Shown here: one piece after another, positions 17,376 to 25,606 of the stretch
How the letters are laid out: the number at the start of each line of letters is the position of its first letter
Numbering within the stretch: position 1 is the first letter of the stretch
Assembly (NCBI GenBank): GCA_965228975.1
Contig: OZ245851.1
Coordinates: 1,240,001-1,304,000, forward strand
Origin: JAJFJD01 sp965228975
GTDB taxonomy: Bacteria > Pseudomonadota > Alphaproteobacteria > UBA8366
Reading direction: 5' to 3'
DNA length: 64,000 bases
Made by a program: the position numbers and the translations under genes
The notes under the pieces: generated by a model
Seen by the model: only the letters and a program-made list of their open reading frames with translations
Told to the model about the DNA's origin: nothing
Database searches by the model: none

Positions 17376-19141
17376 TGCAGTCCTTTCTGGGCGTCGATTT
17401 GGTCTTTCGCCGAAGAAACAGCTAATTGCGCCGAAAGGGCATCGATCGCACCCAACGTGCTTCCGTTGCCTTCCCGGGCCGGTTCGAGCGTCGCCTCGAA
17501 GCCGTTGGATGCGGCCCATTCTTTCGGCCATTGGAAATGAAAGCTGGTACCGCGCTCGCCTTCAGTCGATTCGATGCAGATTTCTCCGCCTTTGGCGTTG
17601 ATGATCTTCTTGACCAGGGCCAGCCCCATGCCGCTGCCCTCGACATCGTCCCGTGGCCGTAGGGTCTGGAACATTTCGAAGACGCGGTCCTGATACTCGG
17701 CAGGAATGCCAGGGCCGTCATCGGAGACGGAGAATTCGTAGAACGAATTGGTTTCGCTTACCGCGATGTCGATCGTGCCGGTGTCCCGGTCATGATGTTT
17801 GACCGCATTTTCGAAGAGGTTCCGGAAAACCTGCTCCATCGGGGTACGAGCGGTCTGAAAGAGGGGCATGGCGCCATGGAGCTCGAGTTCGAACTTTCGC
17901 GGCCCGACGGTCATTTCGAACAATTCCCGGAACAGCTCGCCGCAGTTCACCGTGGTGATGGTCTGCTTCGTCTGTCCGGCGCGGGCATAATCCAACAGGC
18001 TGATGACCAAGGCGTCCATCCGGTCCGTCATGCGGTCTATGAGTTTGAGGTTGTCGGCGGTGGTCTCGTCGATTTCGTGCCCGATATCTTCGACGATCCA
18101 ACTGATGACTTCCTTCAGGCTGCGCAGCGGGCCCCGAAGGTCGTGCGAGGCGCGGGACGCATAGTCCTCCAATTCGAGGTTCGACCGCCGCAACTCGTGT
18201 GCGGCGACGGCGAGTTTATTCTCCGCTTGCTTCCGGGCCGCCACTTCGGCCCGCAGTGCGGTGATCAGTTCCTCTAGGGCGGTTGCTTTTTCACCCAATT
18301 CCACGTTCAGCGTCCGCGCCTGCAAGGCTTGCCGGACCAGTTCGGTGATGTCGGTGAAGGTGACGGTGACGCCGTCGCCGGTCTTGGCGGCGTTGACCCG
18401 GTAGCTGAGGACGATGCCGTGAAATTCCGTGTCGAATTCGAAGCTCTGCGGATCTCCTGACTCGACGACGTCCCGAAGCCGGCCGAACAATTGCGTATTC
18501 GTGTTGGCTGAAAGATGGGTCTCCTTCAACGTCCCCGAATCCGAAAGCGGAATATCTTCCGCGGCCTGATTCATCGTTGCGATTTCAAAACTGACGAGTT
18601 CGCCGTCTTCGTTCCGCTCACCGCGGTAGAAGACAATACCGTTTGTCGAGGAATCCAACACGCTCTCAAGCAACTCGTGGCGCAACTCGATGGGTTGGTT
18701 GTAAGCCAGGATGTAGGACTCGCCGGTTTCGGTTTCCAACGGCATAAGCAGCCGTTCCCAACTCGTCACAGCCACCGCATGTTGGCCGTGATGCTTGGTA
18801 TAGATCGGGCGGCGTGCCTCCAGGCATTCCAGGTATTTCTGTCGGAAGAATTCGCCGACGTCGCTGTCGAAATCCGACACGCGTTTTCCAGTCATGTCGA
18901 ATTTCGAGATGGAGGAAATCGCGAGGCCGTAATAGAGATATTCGAAATCGTCGTTCGATATGCGCCGCAGCAGCATCAGGTTCTGGTCGCACCAATCCAA
19001 TTTGGCTGGATTGAGATCGCTCGGGGATGGCAGGCGGCCGTCCACGCACAGCGATTTCCAGCTCCGGTGCAGGCCCTGGATCGTCGGATTCGTTACTTTT
19101 TGCGCTATTCCTGCGCGGATTTCTTTTTGCAGGACCGTCAT
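17372..19141 (-). CDS. PAS-domain sensor histidine kinase
   Basis: A 589-residue cytosolic kinase without membrane segments. The N-terminal part (about 30-150) resembles the PAS_5 domain frequent in alphaproteobacteria (LDWCDQNLMLLRRI ... GLAISSISKFDMTGKRV). A second PAS domain spans about 155-270, then a coiled coil to about 325. The phosphoacceptor is His333 in ASHDLRGPLRSLKE, a phytochrome-type H box. The ATP domain has NLFENAVKHHDRD, DDGPGIP and GSGMGLALVKKI. It is coupled to a stand-alone receiver, its likely partner. Signal unknown. Confidence 0.93.
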   Translation of the reverse strand: MTVLQKEIRAGIAQKVTNPTIQGLHRSWKSLCVDGRLPSPSDLNPAKLDWCDQNLMLLRRISNDDFEYLYYGLAISSISKFDMTGKRVSDFDSDVGEFFRQKYLECLEARRPIYTKHHGQHAVAVTSWERLLMPLETETGESYILAYNQPIELRHELLESVLDSSTNGIVFYRGERNEDGELVSFEIATMNQAAEDIPLSDSGTLKETHLSANTNTQLFGRLRDVVESGDPQSFEFDTEFHGIVLSYRVNAAKTGDGVTVTFTDITELVRQALQARTLNVELGEKATALEELITALRAEVAARKQAENKLAVAAHELRRSNLELEDYASRASHDLRGPLRSLKEVISWIVEDIGHEIDETTADNLKLIDRMTDRMDALVISLLDYARAGQTKQTITTVNCGELFRELFEMTVGPRKFELELHGAMPLFQTARTPMEQVFRNLFENAVKHHDRDTGTIDIAVSETNSFYEFSVSDDGPGIPAEYQDRVFEMFQTLRPRDDVEGSGMGLALVKKIINAKGGEICIESTEGERGTSFHFQWPKEWAASNGFEATLEPAREGNGSTLGAIDALSAQLAVSSAKDQIDAQKGLQ

Positions 19142-19303
19142 TTACCCATGCCCTCACGAATGGGGGCACGATACGTCAAATTTTATTAATGCTTGATTAA
19201 CTACGATAGAAACTCCGGCGCCACGCAACTAAATGTGGCATCGGATTTCATTCCTTCATCCGACGCGTACCGCGGCGTTTCAGCCCGAACTTAAGGGAGC
19301 CGG

Positions 19304-20911
19304 CTAGGCGGCCGAATCCCGCTTAATCATCTCCGATGCCTTCTCCGCGATCATTATAACCGGCGCATTGGTGTTCCCCGATGTGATCGTCGGCATGACG
19401 GACGCGTCGACCACACGGAGGGCTTCGATTCCGCGAACGCGCAAGCGCTCGTCGACCACCGCCATCGCATCCTGGCCCATCTTCGCCGTGCCGACCGGAT
19501 GAAAGATCGTCGTTGAGATGTCTCCGGCACCGCGGGCAAGGTCGTCGTCGGTTTCGTAGCCGGGGCCGGGCTTGAATTCCTCCGGACTGTATTTCGCCAA
19601 GGGGGCCTGGGCGACGATACGGCGGGTCAGGCGCACGGCCGCGGCGGCGGTCCGGCGGTCATGTTCCGCCGACAGGTAATTCGGCTGGATCGCCGGCTGC
19701 ACGCGGGGGTCGGGGGATTTTAAATGGACGGTACCGCGACTCTCCGGCCGCAGGTTGCAGACGCTCGCCGTGAAGGCGGGGAAGGGGTGTAGCGGGTCGC
19801 CGAACTTCTCCAGCGTGAGCGGTTGAACATGATATTCAAGGTCCGGCATCTCCAACGCCGGGTCCGACTTGGCGAACGCGCCAAGCTGGCTCGGCGCCAT
19901 CGACATCGGGCCCGACCGGTTCAACAGATATTCCATCGCAATGCCGATCTTCCCGGAGATACTGTTCGCGCGTTCGTTCAGCGTCTTTACGCCGTTGACC
20001 TTGTAGGCGCAGCGAATTTGCAGGTGGTCTTGCAGGTTCTCGCCGACGCCGGGTAACTCGTGCACCGGGTCGATACCGTGCGCCGCGACGATCTTGCCGG
20101 GGCCGATCCCGGAAAGCTGCAACAACTGCGGCGATCCGATCGCGCCGGCGGCGAGGATCACCTCGCGCCGCGCATGCGCCTCGCAGGCGGTTCCCTTGCG
20201 ATCGAAGCGGATGCCGGTCGCGCGTTTTCCATCCAAGAGCAGCCGGTCCGCCTGAGCATGGGTCATCACGTCGAGATTGGAACGTTTCCGGGCAGGCTTC
20301 AGGAACCCTTTCGATGTGTTCCAGCGCCAGCCGCGCCGCTGATTGACCTGGAAATAGGCGCATCCGAAATTGTCGCCGCCGTTGAAATCGCGGATCTTCG
20401 GGATGCCCTCGAGATCGCAGGCCTCGCGGAAGGCATCCAGTATTTCCCAGGAGAGCCGCTGTTCCTCGACCCGCCATTCGCCGCCGCTGCCGTGGATGTC
20501 GTCGGTGCCGGCGTAGTGGTCCTCGCTCTTTTTGAAATAAGGCAGCACGTCGTCCCAGCCCCAGCCGACATTGCCCAATTGACGCCACTGATCGTAGTCC
20601 AGCGACTGGCCCCGCATATAGATCATGCCGTTGATCGACGAACAGCCGCCGAGCACCTTGCCGCGCGGGTAGGCGAGCGAGCGACCGTTTAGGCCGGTTT
20701 CCGATTCCGTCTCGAAGCCCCAGTCGGTTCGGGGGTTGCCCATGCAAAACAAGTAGCCGACCGGGATATGGATCCAGATGTAATTGTCGTTGCCGCCGGC
20801 TTCCAACAGCAACACCGACGTGTCGGGATCCTCGCTCAAGCGATTGGCGAGGACGCATCCGGCCGATCCTGCGCCGACGATGATGTAATCGAATGTTCCG
20901 ACAGTGTGCAT
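19304..20911 (-). CDS. GMC-family FAD oxidoreductase (choline/alcohol dehydrogenase-like)
   Basis: A 535-residue flavoprotein of the glucose-methanol-choline family. The FAD-binding fold opens DYIIVGAGSAGCVLANRLSEDP, followed by GKVLGGCSSINGMIYMRG and IGSPQLLQLSGIGP, both GMC signatures. The C-terminal catalytic region has FHPVGTAKMG and ends TITSGNTNAPVIMIAEK. These enzymes oxidise alcohols to aldehydes, usually passing electrons to the respiratory chain. It is not next to betB or betI, so choline is not a strong guess. It is divergent from an MmgE/PrpD gene. Confidence 0.93.
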   Translation of the reverse strand: MHTVGTFDYIIVGAGSAGCVLANRLSEDPDTSVLLLEAGGNDNYIWIHIPVGYLFCMGNPRTDWGFETESETGLNGRSLAYPRGKVLGGCSSINGMIYMRGQSLDYDQWRQLGNVGWGWDDVLPYFKKSEDHYAGTDDIHGSGGEWRVEEQRLSWEILDAFREACDLEGIPKIRDFNGGDNFGCAYFQVNQRRGWRWNTSKGFLKPARKRSNLDVMTHAQADRLLLDGKRATGIRFDRKGTACEAHARREVILAAGAIGSPQLLQLSGIGPGKIVAAHGIDPVHELPGVGENLQDHLQIRCAYKVNGVKTLNERANSISGKIGIAMEYLLNRSGPMSMAPSQLGAFAKSDPALEMPDLEYHVQPLTLEKFGDPLHPFPAFTASVCNLRPESRGTVHLKSPDPRVQPAIQPNYLSAEHDRRTAAAAVRLTRRIVAQAPLAKYSPEEFKPGPGYETDDDLARGAGDISTTIFHPVGTAKMGQDAMAVVDERLRVRGIEALRVVDASVMPTITSGNTNAPVIMIAEKASEMIKRDSAA

Positions 20912-21031
20912 GGTCGATCTCCTAGGTCGCGCATTCTATGACAGTCGGGGCGTCGGCGGATAGTTGTCGATGTCCGGGCGCGGCGGCCGGGGTATAGTTT
21001 CGGTCCCGTCGATCACCTGTAAGAAGAGGAA

Positions 21032-22399
21032 ATGAAAATGGCCGACTATGGCGCCGCCGATCTCGACCTGAACATCACCAGGGATTTATGCGCCTTCCTA
21101 TCGTCCTTGCGACTGGAGGACTTGCCGGACGAAGCGGTGCGCGCGGCGCGCCGCGGGGTTCTCGATTGGGTCGGCTGTGCGCTCTCGGGGAGCGATCACC
21201 CGACCATCACCAAATTGTTGGCCGTCCTGAAAGAGGTCGGCGGAAAGCCGAAAGCCACCGTTCTCGGGCGTAACCTGAAACTCGGCGTCCTGGACGCGCC
21301 GATCGCGAACGGACAGATGGGTCATATGCTTGACTTCGACGACACCCACATGGGAGGCGTCGTTCTGCATGCCAGTTCGCCGATCCTGTCGGCGTTGTTC
21401 GCGTTGGCGGATCGCAAGGCGGTCGACGGGGCGACGCTGATCGTGGCCTATACGGTGGGTTTCGAGGCAGGCGTGCGCGCCGGCCAGGCGGCACCGGAAC
21501 ATCACAATGGCGGCTGGCATTTGACGGGAACGCTTGGCTCCATCGCGGCGGGGGCGGCGTCTGCGCGACTCTTGGGGCTCGATCCGAAACGCACCGTTCA
21601 TGCCTTGGGGATCGCGACGACGCAGGCCGCCGGCATGCAGCAGAACCGTGGCACCATGTGCAAGTCGTTCCACGCCGGGAAGGCGGGTTATAACGGCGTG
21701 CTGGCGGGCTTGCTGGCCGAACGCGATTTCGACAGCAGCGGTGAAATCTTGGAAGGCAAGAAGGGTTTTTGCCGGATCTACAGCACGGAAACCGATCAGG
21801 AACGGATCCTTGACGGTCTGGGCGAACGGTGGGAAATCACGCGCAACGGGCATAAGCCCTACGCCTGCGGGATCGTCCTGCACCCGACCATCGACGCGAT
21901 GGTGGAGTTGGGCAAGACATCGGGCGTCGATGCCGCCGATGTGGCATCGGTCGAGCTGCGGGTGCATCCGCACGCGGTAACGATCACCGGTGTCGAAGAA
22001 CCGCAGACGGGACTGAAGTCGAAGTTCAGCCTGACACATACCGCGGCGGTTTCCTTCTTGGACCGGGCCGCGGGGATTGCGCAGTTCAGCGATGCACGGG
22101 CGACGTCGGAGGATGCGATTGCGCTGCGGCGCAAGGTTACTGTCGTAACCGACGACGCGCTCCAGAAGGATCAGGCCCGTGCGACCGTCAATGCGGTGTC
22201 GGGCGAAAAGCACGAAATCTTCGTTGAGCATGCGAGCGGAACCGTCGGCAACCCCATGACGGATGCGGCGATGGAAGCAAAATTCCTCGCCAACGCATCG
22301 CCGGTCATCGGCGACGATCGTGCCGGTGAGCTTTGCGAATTGATTTGGAAGCTCGATACGCTCGATAACGCGCAGGCGTTGACCACGCTTTGCGCATAG
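21032..22399 (+). CDS. MmgE/PrpD family protein (2-methylcitrate dehydratase-like)
   Basis: A 455-residue protein of the MmgE/PrpD family, which includes 2-methylcitrate dehydratase and aconitate isomerase/decarboxylase relatives. Family features seen are DWVGCALSG, GHMLDFDDTHMGGVVLHASSPILSALFALAD, and CKSFHAGKAGYNGVLAGLLAERDF. No prpB or prpC lies nearby, so a propionate role is not supported. An AAGAGGA ribosome binding site precedes the ATG at 21032; a second ATG two codons later is also possible. It may belong to the catabolic group that runs to hyuA. Confidence 0.88.
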   Translation: MKMADYGAADLDLNITRDLCAFLSSLRLEDLPDEAVRAARRGVLDWVGCALSGSDHPTITKLLAVLKEVGGKPKATVLGRNLKLGVLDAPIANGQMGHMLDFDDTHMGGVVLHASSPILSALFALADRKAVDGATLIVAYTVGFEAGVRAGQAAPEHHNGGWHLTGTLGSIAAGAASARLLGLDPKRTVHALGIATTQAAGMQQNRGTMCKSFHAGKAGYNGVLAGLLAERDFDSSGEILEGKKGFCRIYSTETDQERILDGLGERWEITRNGHKPYACGIVLHPTIDAMVELGKTSGVDAADVASVELRVHPHAVTITGVEEPQTGLKSKFSLTHTAAVSFLDRAAGIAQFSDARATSEDAIALRRKVTVVTDDALQKDQARATVNAVSGEKHEIFVEHASGTVGNPMTDAAMEAKFLANASPVIGDDRAGELCELIWKLDTLDNAQALTTLCA

Positions 22400-22506
22400 T
22401 GCATCCGCTGATTCCTGCCGGAAATCGGTGGTATTTCGCTTGTATTTTTCTAAAAATAATTAACAAGAACAATGACTTGATCGCGAGTATTGCGTAGCAT
22501 TCCCGC

Positions 22507-22869
22507 ATGATGCGGGGGCTATTTGTTCTGCTTGCAATCTGTCTGCCGTTGGCAGCAGTACAGGCGGAGACGCTGGAGGGGCGTCCGACCATTATCGACG
22601 GCGATTCAATCGTCGTTGCCGGCAAACCGATCCGTCTCTGGGGCATCGATGCACCGGAGATGGCCACGCGCGCCGGCAGCACAGCCAAGAGCTATCTTCG
22701 CACCGTTGTTTCACACCATGAGGTTCGTTGCGAAGACCATGGCTTGCGCGCCGGCGGCCATATCATGGCGCAATGCTTCCTGGGTGACGTCGATCTGGGG
22801 CGCATCATGGTGCTGTCCGGCAACGCGGTGGATTGGCGTCGGCATTCGGGCGGCTTCTACAGCCGATAA
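22507..22869 (+). CDS. Secreted SNase-like (thermonuclease) protein, short and possibly inactive
   Basis: A 120-residue protein with a signal peptide (cleavage near AVQA-ET at residue 20) and a staphylococcal-nuclease-like fold: TIIDGDSIVVAGKPIRLWGIDAPE. R43 and E51 match the catalytic Arg35 and Glu43 of SNase. The second catalytic arginine, usually in YGR, seems replaced by H85 (AGGHIMAQC). The protein stops at HSGGFYSR, before the usual C-terminal W-x-G-x-F...P motif; the codons after the TAA would read RILLGDFHPWR, which resembles that motif. Truncation is therefore possible. No ribosome binding site is obvious. Confidence 0.7.
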   Translation: MMRGLFVLLAICLPLAAVQAETLEGRPTIIDGDSIVVAGKPIRLWGIDAPEMATRAGSTAKSYLRTVVSHHEVRCEDHGLRAGGHIMAQCFLGDVDLGRIMVLSGNAVDWRRHSGGFYSR

Positions 22870-22980
22870 CGCATACTCTTGGGAGATTTCCACCCGTGGC
22901 GCTTGTCAGCGGTGGCGTGAATCAACAGAATTGTTGAGGGGCAGAGCCATGCCCGATCCTAAGCAGGGAGTAATCACGCC

Positions 22981-23553
22981 GTGGCCACCGCCGAGTATTC
23001 CGTCGACGCTCTCGTCAATGACATGCGCGCCGTCGTCGCCGATACCGATGACGACAAGAAAATCATTCAACAGGTCATTCCACTGGCACGGCGTATCGCG
23101 AACGAGTCTGATTGGATTCAGGACTCGTTCTACGAGTGCGATCCGGACCAAGGGTTCGGCATCACCGTGTTGCATGAGGAATCGGATCACACACTGCTGG
23201 TCGAGGCGATCGCTTGGCTGCCTGGCCGGGGCGTGGCGCCGCATGACCATCAAACCTGGGGCGTCGTCGTCGGACTCGATGGGGATGAAGTGAACGTAAA
23301 CTGGCGCCGCGAGGATGACGGCTCTAAGCCCGGCTATGCGGACCTTGCGGTACAGAACGAAGTCTCGGTCGGCCCCGGCGAGGTCATCGCCTTCCTGCCG
23401 GACGATATTCACAGCGTCCGGAACGAGAGCGGGAAGACGTCGTTGTCGTTGCACATCTACGGCAAAACCTTGGCGCATATCGACCGTTCGGAATTCGATC
23501 CGGACGCCAGGGTTCAACGGCCCTGTCCTAAACGCATTCGTAAACAGGCGTGA
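22981..23553 (+). CDS. Cysteine-dioxygenase-like cupin protein
   Basis: A 190-residue cupin of the type annotated as predicted metal-dependent enzyme of the double-stranded beta-helix superfamily, related to cysteine and 3-mercaptopropionate dioxygenases. The metal site is H88 and H90 in PHDHQTWGVV, plus H144 in FLPDDIHSVRN. The GTG start follows AGGGAG. It lies 37 bases before hyuB, suggesting cotranscription with the hydantoinase genes. A thiol dioxygenase activity is plausible but not shown. Confidence 0.75.
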   Translation: MATAEYSVDALVNDMRAVVADTDDDKKIIQQVIPLARRIANESDWIQDSFYECDPDQGFGITVLHEESDHTLLVEAIAWLPGRGVAPHDHQTWGVVVGLDGDEVNVNWRREDDGSKPGYADLAVQNEVSVGPGEVIAFLPDDIHSVRNESGKTSLSLHIYGKTLAHIDRSEFDPDARVQRPCPKRIRKQA

Positions 23554-23590
23554 CGTGAACCGCGCCGTCATTCCGTCGGGTCAATAGCCG

Positions 23591-25606
23591 GTGCGCGATC
23601 TAGGCACATTGGAGTTGGTGCGCGAGTCCCTCGTTGCCGTGGTCAATGAAATGCGGGCGAATGTTATCCATTCGTCCTATTCGTCGATCATCTATGAAGG
23701 TCACGATTTTTCCTGCGCGCTGGTGACCGCGGACGGGCGTTTGGTGGCCCAGTCGCTGGACGACAGTCCGATCCATATCTTCGCGGTGCCGTATTCGACC
23801 GCCGAGGTCGTCAAGGCGTTCGGCGACGACATCCACGACGGCGATATCTTCCTGCATAACGATCCGTACACCGGCGGCACGCATCTGAACGACGTTTTGA
23901 TGCTGTATCCCGTGTTCAACGGCGACAAACTCGCGCTATTCGTAGCGACGCGCTGCCATTGGGGCGATGTCGGCGGGATGACGCCGGGCAGCCTGTCGGG
24001 CCGGGCAAAGGAGATCTATCAGGAAGGCCTACGCATCACGCCGACCCGCATCTGCGAGCGCGGCCAGATGAACGACGCCTATCTGACGCTGTTGTTCGAC
24101 AACATGCGGGTCACCCATGAACGCAAGGGCGATTTCAACACCATGCTGGGTACCAGCCGTAAGGCCGCCGAGCATCTGGATCGCCTCTTCGCGCGGTTCG
24201 GCGGGGATGCCTTGATCGACTCCGTCGAGGAACTGATCGGCCGGTCCGCTGCGGTCATGCGTGAGCGTATCGCGGCGCTGCCAGATGGTGTTTACCACGG
24301 CGAAGGGTATATCGAAGGGGACGGCAACAATGCCGAGCCGTTGGTCGGACGGCTGAAGCTCACGGTGGAGGGGGACCGGTTGATCGCCGACTTCACCGGA
24401 TCGTCGCCCCAGACCGGCGGCCCCACGAATGTCGGCCCCGCGATGGCGTTCAACGGCGTCGGCAGTATCGTGAAGTCCTTCCTGGATCCGCACACGCCGG
24501 TCAATCAGGGTTCGTTCCTGCCGATCGACGTCATCAATCCGGTGGGCAGTTTCCTGAATGCACGGCTTCCCGCACCCTGCGGCGGCATGGTCGAATGCCG
24601 GGCCCTGATCTGCGGACTCATGGTGGCGGCGCTGGGGCAGGCCGCGCCGGATAAGCTGGTCGGTGACCTGAAGGGTGGCGGCAACCACGTGTACATTTCC
24701 GGGCCACAGCCGGATCGCGGCGATATCTACCTGTGCTACGAGTATCCCGCCGGCGGGACCGGCGGCTGTCAGGGCGTCGATGGGAATCACGCGGCGCGAG
24801 CCTTTCCCGAGGGCGACTTCAACTCCGTCCAATCCGCAGAGGTGATCGAGGCGCAATGTCCGCTCCGGGTCGAATTTTACGGACTGCGGGAGGGTTCCTG
24901 TGGAGACGGGGCGTTCCGCGGCGGTTTGGGGATGCGGCGCGAGATCAAGGTCCTGTCGGATACGGCGAGCCTATCGGTATTGTCCGACAAGAACGTCATT
25001 CCGCCGTTTGGTGTTGCCGGCGGTGGGAGCGGGGCGCCCAATCGGTTCACCGTCATCCGCGACGGGGCGGTGATCGAGCCGTCGCCGATGCCCGGTAAGG
25101 TCGCCGGTTTCGAGATGCGCGCCGGGGATGTGGTGCGGATGGAATCGTCCGGCGGCGGCGGATATGGCGATCCACTGGAACGCGATCCTGCGTGCGTCGC
25201 CACGGACGTCGTGCGTGGCTATATCGTCGCCGCAGATGCCGAAACGCGGTATGGCGTCCGGCTCGACGATCGGTTGGATGTCGATGCCGAGGCGACGGAG
25301 GAACTGCGCATGGCCCTGCGCAAGGCGCGTTCCGGAGTCGTCGTCGAGGCGGCCAACCGCGATGCGTGGGATGGCCCGCGACGATTGATGACAATCGCGC
25401 CGGCATTGGCCGCTGACCTGGCCGTCGGGCCGGGCGATATTGTGGAGATCATTACCGACAGGGGCGCGTCGTTGCGCGGGTGGGCCGAGGTCGATGAAAC
25501 CGCCCCGAGTGGGCGTATCGCGCTCGGGCCCGATGGGGTGGCGGCGTTGGGGGTACGGGCAGGCGAGACGGTTCGGGTCGCCCGGCTCAAGGCCGCGGCG
25601 CCGTGA
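23591..25606 (+). CDS. hyuB: Hydantoinase B/oxoprolinase-family subunit
   Basis: Subunit B of an ATP-dependent hydantoinase, oxoprolinase or acetophenone-carboxylase-like enzyme. It begins LGTLELVRESLVAVVNEMRANVIHSSYSSIIYEGHDFSCAL and has HNDPYTGGTHLNDV and CRYHWGDVGG-like RCHWGDVGGMTPGSLSG, all family features. The usual end, SGGGGYGDPLERD followed by DVVRGYIV, is reached near residue 565; the protein then continues for about 100 residues with a segment GPGDIVEIITDRGASLRGWAEVD that looks like a small beta barrel. The GTG start lies in a gap of 37 bases after the cupin. Its last 4 bases overlap hyuA. Confidence 0.92.
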   Translation: MRDLGTLELVRESLVAVVNEMRANVIHSSYSSIIYEGHDFSCALVTADGRLVAQSLDDSPIHIFAVPYSTAEVVKAFGDDIHDGDIFLHNDPYTGGTHLNDVLMLYPVFNGDKLALFVATRCHWGDVGGMTPGSLSGRAKEIYQEGLRITPTRICERGQMNDAYLTLLFDNMRVTHERKGDFNTMLGTSRKAAEHLDRLFARFGGDALIDSVEELIGRSAAVMRERIAALPDGVYHGEGYIEGDGNNAEPLVGRLKLTVEGDRLIADFTGSSPQTGGPTNVGPAMAFNGVGSIVKSFLDPHTPVNQGSFLPIDVINPVGSFLNARLPAPCGGMVECRALICGLMVAALGQAAPDKLVGDLKGGGNHVYISGPQPDRGDIYLCYEYPAGGTGGCQGVDGNHAARAFPEGDFNSVQSAEVIEAQCPLRVEFYGLREGSCGDGAFRGGLGMRREIKVLSDTASLSVLSDKNVIPPFGVAGGGSGAPNRFTVIRDGAVIEPSPMPGKVAGFEMRAGDVVRMESSGGGGYGDPLERDPACVATDVVRGYIVAADAETRYGVRLDDRLDVDAEATEELRMALRKARSGVVVEAANRDAWDGPRRLMTIAPALAADLAVGPGDIVEIITDRGASLRGWAEVDETAPSGRIALGPDGVAALGVRAGETVRVARLKAAAP

